7,196 bases of DNA from SIG588 sp964515215 (GCA_964515215.1 CAZESL010000110.1:1-7196); one strand, 5' to 3'. Shown: positions 1-6,876, counted from the first letter of the stretch. Numbers and translations are program-made. Notes: a model not told the origin generated them from the sequence alone.

Positions 1-28
1 GGTCACAGCCACTTTCCAAGTGGCATAA
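1..28 (+). CDS. Possible C-terminal end of an upstream gene (partial)
   Basis: Reading from base 2 gives VTATFQVA followed by a TAA stop at 26-28. The alternating hydrophobic pattern is what a closing beta-strand looks like, but eight codons cannot identify a family. Support is mostly positional: two rightward-usable terminator structures follow at 46-87 and 99-122, which implies that a rightward transcript ends here and converges on the leftward GH2 gene. The other two forward frames do not stop before the first hairpin. The gene body lies outside the window, so function is unknown. Confidence 0.35.
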
Positions 29-45
29 ATATTCACAAAACACAA

Positions 46-87
46 GGAGAGAATGTATCGCTCAAGATACACTCTCTCCATTTTTAT
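46..87. terminator. Hairpin usable as a terminator in both directions
   Basis: Bases 46-59 pair with 66-79 around a 6-base loop, giving a 14-position stem. Rightward, the stem has one A-C mismatch (53/72) and is followed by ATTTTTAT. Leftward, the same position becomes a G-U wobble, so the stem is fully paired, and it is followed by the T-rich TTGTGTTTTGTG. It lies about 42 bases beyond the GH2 stop codon, so it is the best candidate terminator of that gene. It may also serve the gene arriving from the left. Confidence 0.65.
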
Positions 88-98
88 CCCTAACCACA

Positions 99-122
99 CC
101 CGCCGTACGGCGGGCGTTTTTT
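99..122 (+). terminator. Rightward intrinsic terminator
   Basis: A perfect 16-base palindrome, CCCGCCGTACGGCGGG (99-114), is followed by CG and six T residues (117-122). Leftward there is no T-tract after the stem, so it works for rightward transcripts only. The T-tract overlaps the stop codon of the convergent GH2 gene (TTA at 121-123). Confidence 0.7.
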
Positions 123-1866
123 ATTCCTTCTTTTCGATTGCCGCAACTTGCGTGTTGCAAGCACGGATACGGGCATATCCCGCATCGGTGAACTTACGCT
201 CACGCGCGTAGGTATACAAGCCGTTTTGCTCCTGTTCCACGTCGTAGATCTGGGTGTAACACAACGCGCAGACGTTGGGGTTTTGCAACAGCGCCTCGGT
301 CAGGCCGACGTAACGGTCCATAAATGCCACCTCGTCGGCGGGTGCCTCGCCGTACCCCCACGCCACGTCGGCCGCCGCCGAACTGTACCGCGCACCGCCG
401 TACTCACTCACAAAGAACGCGCCGCCGCGATATTCCTGCGCATGCCGGTGGCAGGGATCGAGTGCTTCGCTGCCCAGATCGGCATAACGGGCGCGGAAGG
501 TCACGGGATCCTGTTCGTAATCGTGCACATCGTAAATATCGGTCGGATACACGTGATAATACCCGCTCACGTCGATGGCGGGACGGGTGGCATCCACCGC
601 TTTGGTGGCAAGGTAGACCGTCCGCAACAAATCGGGATACGTGACGGGTCTGCCGCCCGCCATCTCCGCTTCGTTAAACGGACACCAACCGATCACGGCA
701 GGGTGGTTGTAATCCCGTTCCACCACTTCCAGCCATTCTTGCAGATACGGATGAACGGCAAGGGGGTTTCCGTAATCTACCCCCCAGTTTCCGTACTCAT
801 CCCACACGAGGTAACCCAACGTATCCGCGTGGTAGAGATACCGTTCTTCAAACACCTTTTGGTGCAGGCGCGCGCCGTTGAATCCCAATTCCTGCGAAAG
901 CAAAATATCCTGCCGCAAAGCCTCGTCGGTAGGAGCGGTGTAAATGCCGTCGGGATAAAACCCTTGATCCAGCACCAGCCGTTGGAACACCACGCGCCCG
1001 TTCAAATATATGGCATCGTTCTTCACTTCCACACCGCGCACGCCGACGTAGGAGGTCACGCGATCGACCGTATTGCCGTCCCCGTCCGACAATTCATACA
1101 CAACGTCGTACAGGTACGGATCGTTCACGTCCCACAGCCGTACGTTGGGGATGGTAACAGCGAACGTGCTGACCGTCGCGACCGCACCGACGTGAGAGGC
1201 TACCGCCGCCCCGTCGGCATACACGGTGGCTCGCAGTGTCAGCCCTGCGGGGTCGCCGCCCTCAATAAGCGCGTCAAACGTCACTGTGCCGCTGCGGTAA
1301 TCGGTTTGGGCCTTGACCCGTTTCAAATACACTTGCGGCACACACTCCATCCACACCGTCTGCCAGATACCCGTGGTGCGGGTGTAATGGCAACCGCGGG
1401 ACTGCGGCCACACCGACTGCTTGCCGCTCGCCTGCAACCCGTCCAACGTATCGTCAAACGCGTGCACCGCGAGATCGTTCTCACCGTCACGCAAAAGATC
1501 GGTAATATCCAAGGTAAAAGGCGTGTACCCGCCGCGGTGGGTACCCGCTTCCCGACCGTTCACGTACACGGTAGCCAGATAGTCCACCGCACCGAAGTGC
1601 AACAGCACCCGTCCGTCGGTGACGGGACGGGAAAAGGTGCGCCGATACCACACGTTCTTGATAAAGTCGGTATGCCCGATACCCGAAAGGGTCGATTCGG
1701 GGCAAAACGGTACCGTAATGGTGCGCGGAAGTGCCGTACCGGGTGCTTGCGGCAGGTCAATACCGTCCATATCGGCATCCATACCAAACTGCCATTCACC
1801 GTTCAGGTTAATGAAACTGTCCCGCACAAATTGCGGGCGGGGATATTCCGGACGAGGTATACTCAT
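121..1866 (-). CDS. Glycoside hydrolase family 2 enzyme, beta-galactosidase-like
   Basis: The product is 581 residues, close to the length of short GH2 enzymes such as E. coli beta-glucuronidase (603). The order is a jelly-roll sugar-binding domain (about 1-180, with LNGEWQF near 21, YVNGREAG near 101 and GIWQTVWME at 166-174), an immunoglobulin-like sandwich (about 180-280) and a TIM barrel (about 290-575). The acid/base motif NHPAVIGWCPFNE gives Glu399, and FFVSEYGG gives the nucleophile Glu488; both are intact, so a retaining exo-beta-glycosidase is expected. The C-terminal region reads DVEQEQNGLYTY, and I do not see the Asn-x-Lys motif typical of glucuronidases. Beta-galactosidase is therefore a better guess, but GH2 substrates cannot be fixed by sequence alone. 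There is no signal peptide, so it is probably cytoplasmic. The start was chosen because GGAGGG (1876-1881) sits 9 bases before this ATG. The frame stays open upstream, but that stretch holds the ribosome binding site and promoter. It is transcribed divergently from the beta-helix gene. Confidence 0.94.
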   Translation of the reverse strand: MSIPRPEYPRPQFVRDSFINLNGEWQFGMDADMDGIDLPQAPGTALPRTITVPFCPESTLSGIGHTDFIKNVWYRRTFSRPVTDGRVLLHFGAVDYLATVYVNGREAGTHRGGYTPFTLDITDLLRDGENDLAVHAFDDTLDGLQASGKQSVWPQSRGCHYTRTTGIWQTVWMECVPQVYLKRVKAQTDYRSGTVTFDALIEGGDPAGLTLRATVYADGAAVASHVGAVATVSTFAVTIPNVRLWDVNDPYLYDVVYELSDGDGNTVDRVTSYVGVRGVEVKNDAIYLNGRVVFQRLVLDQGFYPDGIYTAPTDEALRQDILLSQELGFNGARLHQKVFEERYLYHADTLGYLVWDEYGNWGVDYGNPLAVHPYLQEWLEVVERDYNHPAVIGWCPFNEAEMAGGRPVTYPDLLRTVYLATKAVDATRPAIDVSGYYHVYPTDIYDVHDYEQDPVTFRARYADLGSEALDPCHRHAQEYRGGAFFVSEYGGARYSSAAADVAWGYGEAPADEVAFMDRYVGLTEALLQNPNVCALCYTQIYDVEQEQNGLYTYARERKFTDAGYARIRACNTQVAAIEKKE

Positions 1867-1897
1867 AACACTCTTCCCTCCAACTGTCGTTTTTTTC

Positions 1898-1926
1898 ATT
1901 ATAACAAGTGAAAAACGCCTTGTCGA
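1898..1926 (-). promoter_or_regulatory. Promoter of the GH2 gene
   Basis: On the minus strand the -35 is TCGACA (1926-1921; 5 of 6 to TTGACA). A 17-base spacer follows, then a perfect TATAAT -10 (1903-1898) preceded by TGT, an extended -10. Initiation would fall near 1891, leaving a leader of about 25 bases that holds the GGAGGG ribosome binding site. An inverted repeat, ACAAG-N10-CTTGT (1904-1923), fills almost exactly the spacer and could be an operator. Confidence 0.75.
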
Positions 1927-1937
1927 TAGAAGAAACA

Positions 1938-2028
1938 CGCGAAAAGGTGTAAAAAAGACGCCATGTGCTTTACTTTTCTTGCGAAAACCGCTTTTTCTTG
2001 CGAAACTTTTTTTCTTTTCTTGCAATAC
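1938..2028. promoter_or_regulatory. Candidate operator array in the divergent control region
   Basis: The 13-mer TTTTCTTGCGAAA occurs exactly at 1974-1986 and 1993-2005. A shorter copy, TTTTCTTGC, is at 2015-2023. Spacings are 19 and 22 bases, about two helical turns each. The first copy reads as an inverted repeat, TTTTC-TTGC-GAAAA. A related, oppositely oriented element, CGCGAAAAG, sits at 1938-1946 just upstream of the GH2 -35. GAAAAG (1941-1946) and CTTTTC (1973-1978) form outward-facing arms about the middle of the region. The third copy overlaps the proposed -35 of the beta-helix gene. The regular spacing and placement suggest binding sites for a shared regulator. The regulator is unknown; the HTH-GH51 protein encoded downstream is one candidate. 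Confidence 0.45.
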
Positions 2029-2049
2029 CGTGTTCTTCTGTGATATGTT
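2020..2049 (+). promoter_or_regulatory. Candidate promoter of the beta-helix gene
   Basis: TTGCAA (2020-2025; 4 of 6 to the -35 consensus), an 18-base spacer and TATGTT (2044-2049; 4 of 6), with TGA just before it as an extended -10. Transcription would start near 2056, about 20 bases before the ATG. An imperfect palindrome, TGTGA-N5-TTACA (2039-2053), overlies the -10. An alternative is TTGCGA (1998-2003) with TGCAAT (2021-2026) at 17 bases. The promoter is weaker than the divergent one, so activation or relief of repression is plausible. Confidence 0.42.
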
Positions 2050-2077
2050 TACATTACAAGAAGGAGGCTGTTTGGTT

Positions 2078-4582
2078 ATGGAAATCGTACAAGCACCGTT
2101 TTGGCAAGCGATCACACCGCAAGATCCACGCTTTGCCCGCCCCGAGCCGTTGGTGGCAGGGTACGTCCTCACCGATTGGCTTTCGGGCACCGAGGAGGAC
2201 TGTGCGCCCGTCATACAAGCGTTGCTCGACCGTCTGCACGAAGCGGGCGGTGGGGCATTGTATATCCCCGCAGGGGATTACGACTGCCGCACGCCTATTC
2301 GGGTACCCATCGGGGTCACGATACTGGGTGATTGGGAGTGTCCCACGGGGCGCGACCCCGTCGGCGGCACGGTGCTGTGCTGGCGCGGCCCCGCACTGTC
2401 GGAAGAGTTCAACACCCCGTTTGTCACCTTGAGCCACAGCAGTTGCATACGCGGGGTTACCTTTTGGTATCCCGAACAGACGGTAAAAGAGCCCACACCG
2501 TATCCCGCCGCCGTACGTACTGCCCACTGGGCGACCGCAAAGGAGATCACCCTTTTGAACGCATGGGTAGGCGTTGAGCAGTTACTGGGTGATTCGCCGT
2601 GTATGTACGATATCTACGGTACCGCGTTGTCGATGTGTATTTACGACGAGCGGGTAAGCGACATTATGCGTTTAGAACGCACCCACTTTGCACCCGATTA
2701 CTGGCTCAGTTCGGGACGGTTTACGGAAGACGAAGCCGCCTTGCGTGCGTATCTGCTGGAGCACGCCACAGGTGTGGTGTTCAAGCGTACCGACTGGTCG
2801 TATTACACCGATTCCACGGTGGAGGGTTTTCACACGGGTGTGGTGTTTGACGCAGGCAACTGTTACGGACAAGGGTATAACGTTACAGTGAAAAACTGCC
2901 GCATCGGCATTCTCTCCCGCTTCACCCACGGCAACGGGCAAGCCCTCACCAACTGGCGGATCGAAGCCTGCGGGTGCGGAGTGTATATTCCCGCCGATGC
3001 CGCCTTTTCCGCCGTTCTGTTTCAGGATACGGTGATCGATGCCGAACGTCCGCTGGTGATCGAACACAATTCCAAGACGTCACTCGTCGATTGCACGATA
3101 CCGCGCGGTGATATCACGGCCACCGACGGTATGTTGTTGTTGATGAATAACCGCCTGCCTGCGAGCGCCGTTGCCCTTTCGGGCGGTGCGTCCCTCGTGG
3201 CGGTGGGGAACGAAGGGCTGTCCGCCGACGCCGTTCACACGGCAGACGCGGCCACCGTCTGCTTTGACCCCATCCCCGCCGACACCGTCACCTTCCGCGC
3301 CACCGAAAAACAAGCGGCGGCGGCAGAGTTGCAAATACATACCCCCGCCGAAAAAGCCGTGTACACCCCCGCCGCTCTCGGTGTCGACATCGATAACACC
3401 GGGGCGCAGGACGTCGCCCCCACGCTGAACGCCTGCCTTGAAACGGTAGGGAAAACGGGCGGCACGCTGTATCTGCCCGCGGGGCACTACCGTTTGGAGA
3501 GTACCGTGTATATCCCGCGTGGGGTGCAACTGCGCGGGGCGGCGGACGTCACGCAGATGGCGTATAATATCGCCACCGTGTTGGATGTCGCCCACACTTC
3601 CCGCGGAATCGTGATGAGCGAGAAGAGCGGCGTGTGCGCACTCACCGTCTGCCACCTGTTGCAGACGGCGACACACCTTCGCACGCACGAGCGTCCGTTA
3701 CCGCACGACTTTGCGGTGTACGCCGAAAACGCCGCCGATGTGTACGTGCAAAACGTCTCGTTTTTGAATGCGTATAACGGGATCTGTCTGGACGGGTGTG
3801 ACCGTCACTACGTAGACGGGGTAGGGGGCACGTTTTTGCAATACGGCATCGTCGCCCAAAACTGCACGGACGGTATCGTGCGCGACGTGCAACTGAACTA
3901 TCAACCATTGGTGCGCGGGCACGAATGGCCGGAAGCCGTGTTGCTGCGCGGCGAGGAGAACGCCGCAGCACGCAAACGCTTTTTCGGACAGGTGCAAGGG
4001 GCAAGCGAGATCTTCGTGTTCCGCAACGTGCGGGAGGAGATGGTATTCGGCTGCTTTACCTATCTCGGCGGTTGCTCGCTGGTGTTTGAAGGGGACGCCA
4101 CCACCGCCGCCGTCATCGGTTTCGGCGGGGATTACGTGAGCACGGCGGTGGATATCCGCGGCGGCGAACGTATTCAGCTGGTCAACACGCAATCCACCGC
4201 GTTCGTGTACACCTCGTATACCGACGTCACCGTTGACGAGGTGTACGACGTGCGTCTGCGCCCCACCTTCTGCGGGGTGACAGAGATGGTCAACTCCTCA
4301 CCGCGCCAGTTGCCGAAAGCGGTATTTTTGGTGGAGGGCGGCACCCTGGCCGTCACCAACCTGAACGTGGCGTGCGGTATTCCGCATACCGACACCCATA
4401 TTGAAACGGCGGTACTCTCCCGCGTGACGGGCGAAGGCAAACTCACCGTTTGCGGGATGCTCCAATACAGCCCGCGCCTTCAGGCGGAGGATCTTTCCGT
4501 GATCAACGGCGGTTTCTGCGGCAGCCGCGCCGTTATTGGCGCGAAAAATATGGCGCGATCTACCGAATGCTTCGGTGAATAA
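2078..4582 (+). CDS. Tandem beta-helix protein of the pectate lyase superfamily
   Basis: The product is 834 residues with two related modules. Each opens with an N-cap typical of pectate-lyase-3 / GH28-related beta-helix proteins: residues 41-84 (DCAPVIQALL, then GGGALYIPAGDY, then VPIGVTILGDW) and 445-488 (DVAPTLNACL, then GGTLYLPAGHY, then IPRGVQLRGA). Short repeating strands of right-handed beta-helix type follow each cap (about 90-340 and 490-760). Two such modules in one chain recall the layout of GH55 beta-1,3-glucanases, but I cannot point to diagnostic catalytic residues, so polysaccharide lyase, GH28-like or GH55-like activity all remain possible. The N-terminus (MEIVQAPFWQ) is not a signal peptide and no membrane segment is seen, which is unusual for this fold. 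The start follows AAGGAGG (2061-2067) by 10 bases; the upstream open frame crosses the promoter region and is disregarded. It is divergent from GH2 and ends in its own terminator. Confidence 0.9.
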   Translation: MEIVQAPFWQAITPQDPRFARPEPLVAGYVLTDWLSGTEEDCAPVIQALLDRLHEAGGGALYIPAGDYDCRTPIRVPIGVTILGDWECPTGRDPVGGTVLCWRGPALSEEFNTPFVTLSHSSCIRGVTFWYPEQTVKEPTPYPAAVRTAHWATAKEITLLNAWVGVEQLLGDSPCMYDIYGTALSMCIYDERVSDIMRLERTHFAPDYWLSSGRFTEDEAALRAYLLEHATGVVFKRTDWSYYTDSTVEGFHTGVVFDAGNCYGQGYNVTVKNCRIGILSRFTHGNGQALTNWRIEACGCGVYIPADAAFSAVLFQDTVIDAERPLVIEHNSKTSLVDCTIPRGDITATDGMLLLMNNRLPASAVALSGGASLVAVGNEGLSADAVHTADAATVCFDPIPADTVTFRATEKQAAAAELQIHTPAEKAVYTPAALGVDIDNTGAQDVAPTLNACLETVGKTGGTLYLPAGHYRLESTVYIPRGVQLRGAADVTQMAYNIATVLDVAHTSRGIVMSEKSGVCALTVCHLLQTATHLRTHERPLPHDFAVYAENAADVYVQNVSFLNAYNGICLDGCDRHYVDGVGGTFLQYGIVAQNCTDGIVRDVQLNYQPLVRGHEWPEAVLLRGEENAAARKRFFGQVQGASEIFVFRNVREEMVFGCFTYLGGCSLVFEGDATTAAVIGFGGDYVSTAVDIRGGERIQLVNTQSTAFVYTSYTDVTVDEVYDVRLRPTFCGVTEMVNSSPRQLPKAVFLVEGGTLAVTNLNVACGIPHTDTHIETAVLSRVTGEGKLTVCGMLQYSPRLQAEDLSVINGGFCGSRAVIGAKNMARSTECFGE

Positions 4583-4591
4583 GCATATCCG

Positions 4592-4621
4592 AACGGGCGT
4601 CCTTGTGCGGGCGCCCGTTTT
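4592..4621 (+). terminator. Terminator of the beta-helix gene
   Basis: Bases 4592-4602 pair with 4609-4619 in an 11-bp stem with one G-T wobble and a 6-base loop. The T-tract is only TTTT (4618-4621), partly inside the stem. It lies 10 bases after the stop codon. The short T-run may allow some read-through into the HTH-GH51 gene. Confidence 0.68.
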
Positions 4622-4672
4622 CCGTTGTCCGCCGCCGCGTTTCTACTATTCGTTTACTTTTCCACCGACCGA

Positions 4673-4701
4673 TTGCGTTTTTTTGCCGTGTATGCTACCA
4701 T
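4673..4701 (+). promoter_or_regulatory. Candidate promoter of the HTH-GH51 gene
   Basis: TTGCGT (4673-4678; 3 of 6), a 17-base spacer and TACCAT (4696-4701; 4 of 6) preceded by TGC, an extended -10. Initiation would be near 4708. The -35 region shares the TTGCG core with the repeats at 1974-2005, but the match is too short to call a common operator. The ribosome binding site AGAGGAGG (4714-4721) lies 7 bases before the ATG. Confidence 0.4.
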
Positions 4702-4728
4702 ATAGACATAAGCAGAGGAGGTAAGATC

Positions 4729-6834
4729 ATGAGAGAACGACAGCTCGGTGAATACATCGCCCAAAAGCGGCGGGAACTCGGCATCACGCAGGAAGCGCTC
4801 GGTCGGGCACTCGGGTTCAGCGGCAAGGCCGTTTCCAAATGGGAACGCGGATTGGGGTTTCCCGACGTAGACACGATCCACGCGCTGGCAGGGATCTTAC
4901 ATTGCAAGGCGGAAGCTTTACTGCACGGACGGGACGAACTTGCCGTCTCCAGCGACCGATCCTCCCGTACCGTGATGCGTGATTGGCCGCTTTCCTCGGC
5001 ACAAACCGAAAACGTCACCGTCTCGCCCCTTTTGTTCGGCGGGAATTTAGAGCACAGCCGCTCCGCGGTTTCCGGCGGGCTTTCGGCGCAGATGCTGCGC
5101 AACCGTAAGTTTGTCGGCATGCCCACCGCCGACGGTAATCCGCTCGCGTGGTTTCATTTCGGTGAAAAGTGCTATTCGATGATCGGCAGCGCCAAGGGAG
5201 AACGGCCTGCCGACCACACCGAACCTCACGTCGGCAGTTACACCCGTCACGCCGATCGCGGATACCGTATGCCCCGTCGGTATGAGTGCAACAGCTGGCA
5301 GTTACAGAATTTCGGGGAAACGGTCGGTTTTGGACAAGGGGGATTGTACGTTGAAGCCGAACGCGAGTACGAGTTCGCCATCGTACTGCATACCGACGCC
5401 CCCGTTTCGCTAACCGTTACTCTCACCTCACACAAGGGCCGCATCACCTACGCCACCGCCGCCATCGCGGCGGACGGTGCGGATTGGCAGCGCTACACCG
5501 TCTCGCTGGCTCCGTGCGAAACGGACGACGACGCCGAACTGCGGGTGAGTTTTTCGGAACCGACCCGCCTTGTCATCGGTGCCTTGTCGCTGATGCCGTG
5601 TGACCACTTTCACGGGATGCGACGGGACGTGATCGACCGTCTTCGGGAGATGCGTCTCTCGTTTTTGCGCTGGCCGGGCGGCAACTTTGCAGGGGAGTAC
5701 AACTGGTTTGACGGCTTGCTGGACGTGGATATGCGCGCACCGAGCGAAAGCCACATTCCGTTTCTTACCCAACCCCACACGTTCGGTTACGATTTCGGTG
5801 AGTTGAACACCGACGATTTCATAACACTCTGCCGTGAGATCGGTGCCGAACCGTCCATCACCTTAAACCTCACCTGGAACACCCCCGAGGAAAACGCCGC
5901 GTGGGTAGAATATTGCAACGGAGACGAGACCACCGAAATGGGACGGGTGCGTATGTCCCGCGGTTTTCGTGAACCGTTCAACGTGAAATACTGGTCACTC
6001 GGCAACGAGGCGGGCTACGGACATATGGAAGGGGACAACACCCCCGAAGGATACTACCGCATTGCCGCGCGTAACGCCGAAGCGTTGTTGGCGGTCGATC
6101 CGTCACTGATCCTTTCCAGTTCGGGATTTCATCCCGATGAACACTGGGTACGCGAAGCCAACGCCAAATTGGGCGAGGCGGCACCGTGGGTCGCCTTGCA
6201 TAACTATACCGCGTTCCCCGACTATCGCGTTGCCGAAGAACGCAAAGACGAATACCGCAGGGCGCTCTTTGGGGTCGAGGAAAACCGTCACAAGATCCGC
6301 CAACTCCACGCGTTGCTCGGCGACGGGCTGTCCGTTGCCTTTGACGAGTGGAACTGCTGGTACAGCTGGTATCGCCCGTGCGACGTATTCAGCGGAATTT
6401 TTGCGGCAAAGATGTTTGCTATGCTCATTCACGAGCAAGCGCCGAGCCGCCTATCGGCTGCCGCCGTTTTTCAACCGATAGGCGAGGGCTGTATCGAGAT
6501 CACACCCACCGAGGCTAAGCTGACCCCGATGGGGCAGGCGTTTCGTCTGTTGGCACATCACGTCGGCGGAAAACTGCTGTGGAGTGATACCGATATCACC
6601 ATCACCCAACACGGCGAGCGTGTGATCCTCACCGCCGTGAACGATGCACTTGACGCGACAAAAGAGGTATCACTTGCACCGTTATCCCTGCAGAGCGGCA
6701 CGCTGTTGGTCGGTGAGGGAATCGGCCCGTTCACCAATTTTCACGAACAGCCGCTTTGCGTTTGCGACGGCACCCTCACCCTGCCGCCGTTATCCATCGC
6801 TATGGTGACGGCAACGCATACGAATGAGGGATAA
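4729..6834 (+). CDS. Xre-type HTH fused to GH51 alpha-L-arabinofuranosidase-like enzyme
   Basis: The product is 701 residues. Residues 5-66 form an Xre/Cro helix-turn-helix (ITQEALGRALGF, then SGKAVSKWERG as turn plus recognition helix at 31-41, then FPDVDTIHALAGIL). A linker (about 67-97) leads into GH51: FGGNLEH at 103-109, GGLSAQMLRNRKF at 116-128, an inserted beta-sandwich likely resembling CBM4 (about 130-290), LRWPGGNFAGEYNWFDG at 313-329, the acid/base motif YWSLGNE with Glu427, HNYT at 491-494, and the nucleophile motif VAFDEWN with Glu540. A C-terminal beta-sandwich follows (about 600-701). Both catalytic glutamates are present, so hydrolysis of terminal alpha-L-arabinofuranosyl groups is plausible. 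There is no signal peptide, so it is cytoplasmic, consistent with DNA binding. The start is set by AGAGGAGG (4714-4721); the frame upstream crosses the promoter. The gene has its own promoter and terminator. The fusion suggests an enzyme that also senses arabinosides and regulates transcription; that role is inferred. Confidence 0.94.
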   Translation: MRERQLGEYIAQKRRELGITQEALGRALGFSGKAVSKWERGLGFPDVDTIHALAGILHCKAEALLHGRDELAVSSDRSSRTVMRDWPLSSAQTENVTVSPLLFGGNLEHSRSAVSGGLSAQMLRNRKFVGMPTADGNPLAWFHFGEKCYSMIGSAKGERPADHTEPHVGSYTRHADRGYRMPRRYECNSWQLQNFGETVGFGQGGLYVEAEREYEFAIVLHTDAPVSLTVTLTSHKGRITYATAAIAADGADWQRYTVSLAPCETDDDAELRVSFSEPTRLVIGALSLMPCDHFHGMRRDVIDRLREMRLSFLRWPGGNFAGEYNWFDGLLDVDMRAPSESHIPFLTQPHTFGYDFGELNTDDFITLCREIGAEPSITLNLTWNTPEENAAWVEYCNGDETTEMGRVRMSRGFREPFNVKYWSLGNEAGYGHMEGDNTPEGYYRIAARNAEALLAVDPSLILSSSGFHPDEHWVREANAKLGEAAPWVALHNYTAFPDYRVAEERKDEYRRALFGVEENRHKIRQLHALLGDGLSVAFDEWNCWYSWYRPCDVFSGIFAAKMFAMLIHEQAPSRLSAAAVFQPIGEGCIEITPTEAKLTPMGQAFRLLAHHVGGKLLWSDTDITITQHGERVILTAVNDALDATKEVSLAPLSLQSGTLLVGEGIGPFTNFHEQPLCVCDGTLTLPPLSIAMVTATHTNEG

Positions 6835-6876
6835 GAAATACGAGACGATCCGGAGAGCGGTTCGGGGAATAACAAC

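Noticed and set aside
148..1911. Long rightward open frame (587 codons) antisense to the GH2 gene
   Set aside because: It is a shadow of the GH2 gene. The opposite strand encodes a protein with clear GH2 motifs and catalytic residues, while this translation is rich in His/Arg/Val with no recognisable domain and no ribosome binding site.
2039..2053. TGTGATATGTTTACA as a catabolite-control (cre) or CRP site
   Set aside because: It is 15 bases with no central CG, so it does not fit cre, and its half-site spacing is one base short for CRP. It is kept only as a possible imperfect palindrome over the -10.
1619..2077. In-frame upstream extension of the beta-helix gene
   Set aside because: The frame is open by chance through the start of the GH2 gene and the divergent promoter region. 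AAGGAGG directly before the ATG at 2078 fixes the start.
1867..2214. In-frame upstream extension of the GH2 gene, including MKKTTVGG 11 codons earlier
   Set aside because: The extension reads through the GGAGGG ribosome binding site and the TATAAT/TCGACA promoter and overlaps the divergent gene. The ATG at 1866 has the correct spacing.
4603..4728. 42-codon upstream extension of the HTH-GH51 gene
   Set aside because: It begins inside the previous gene's terminator and spans the promoter. AGAGGAGG at 4714-4721 supports the ATG at 4729, where the HTH domain begins.
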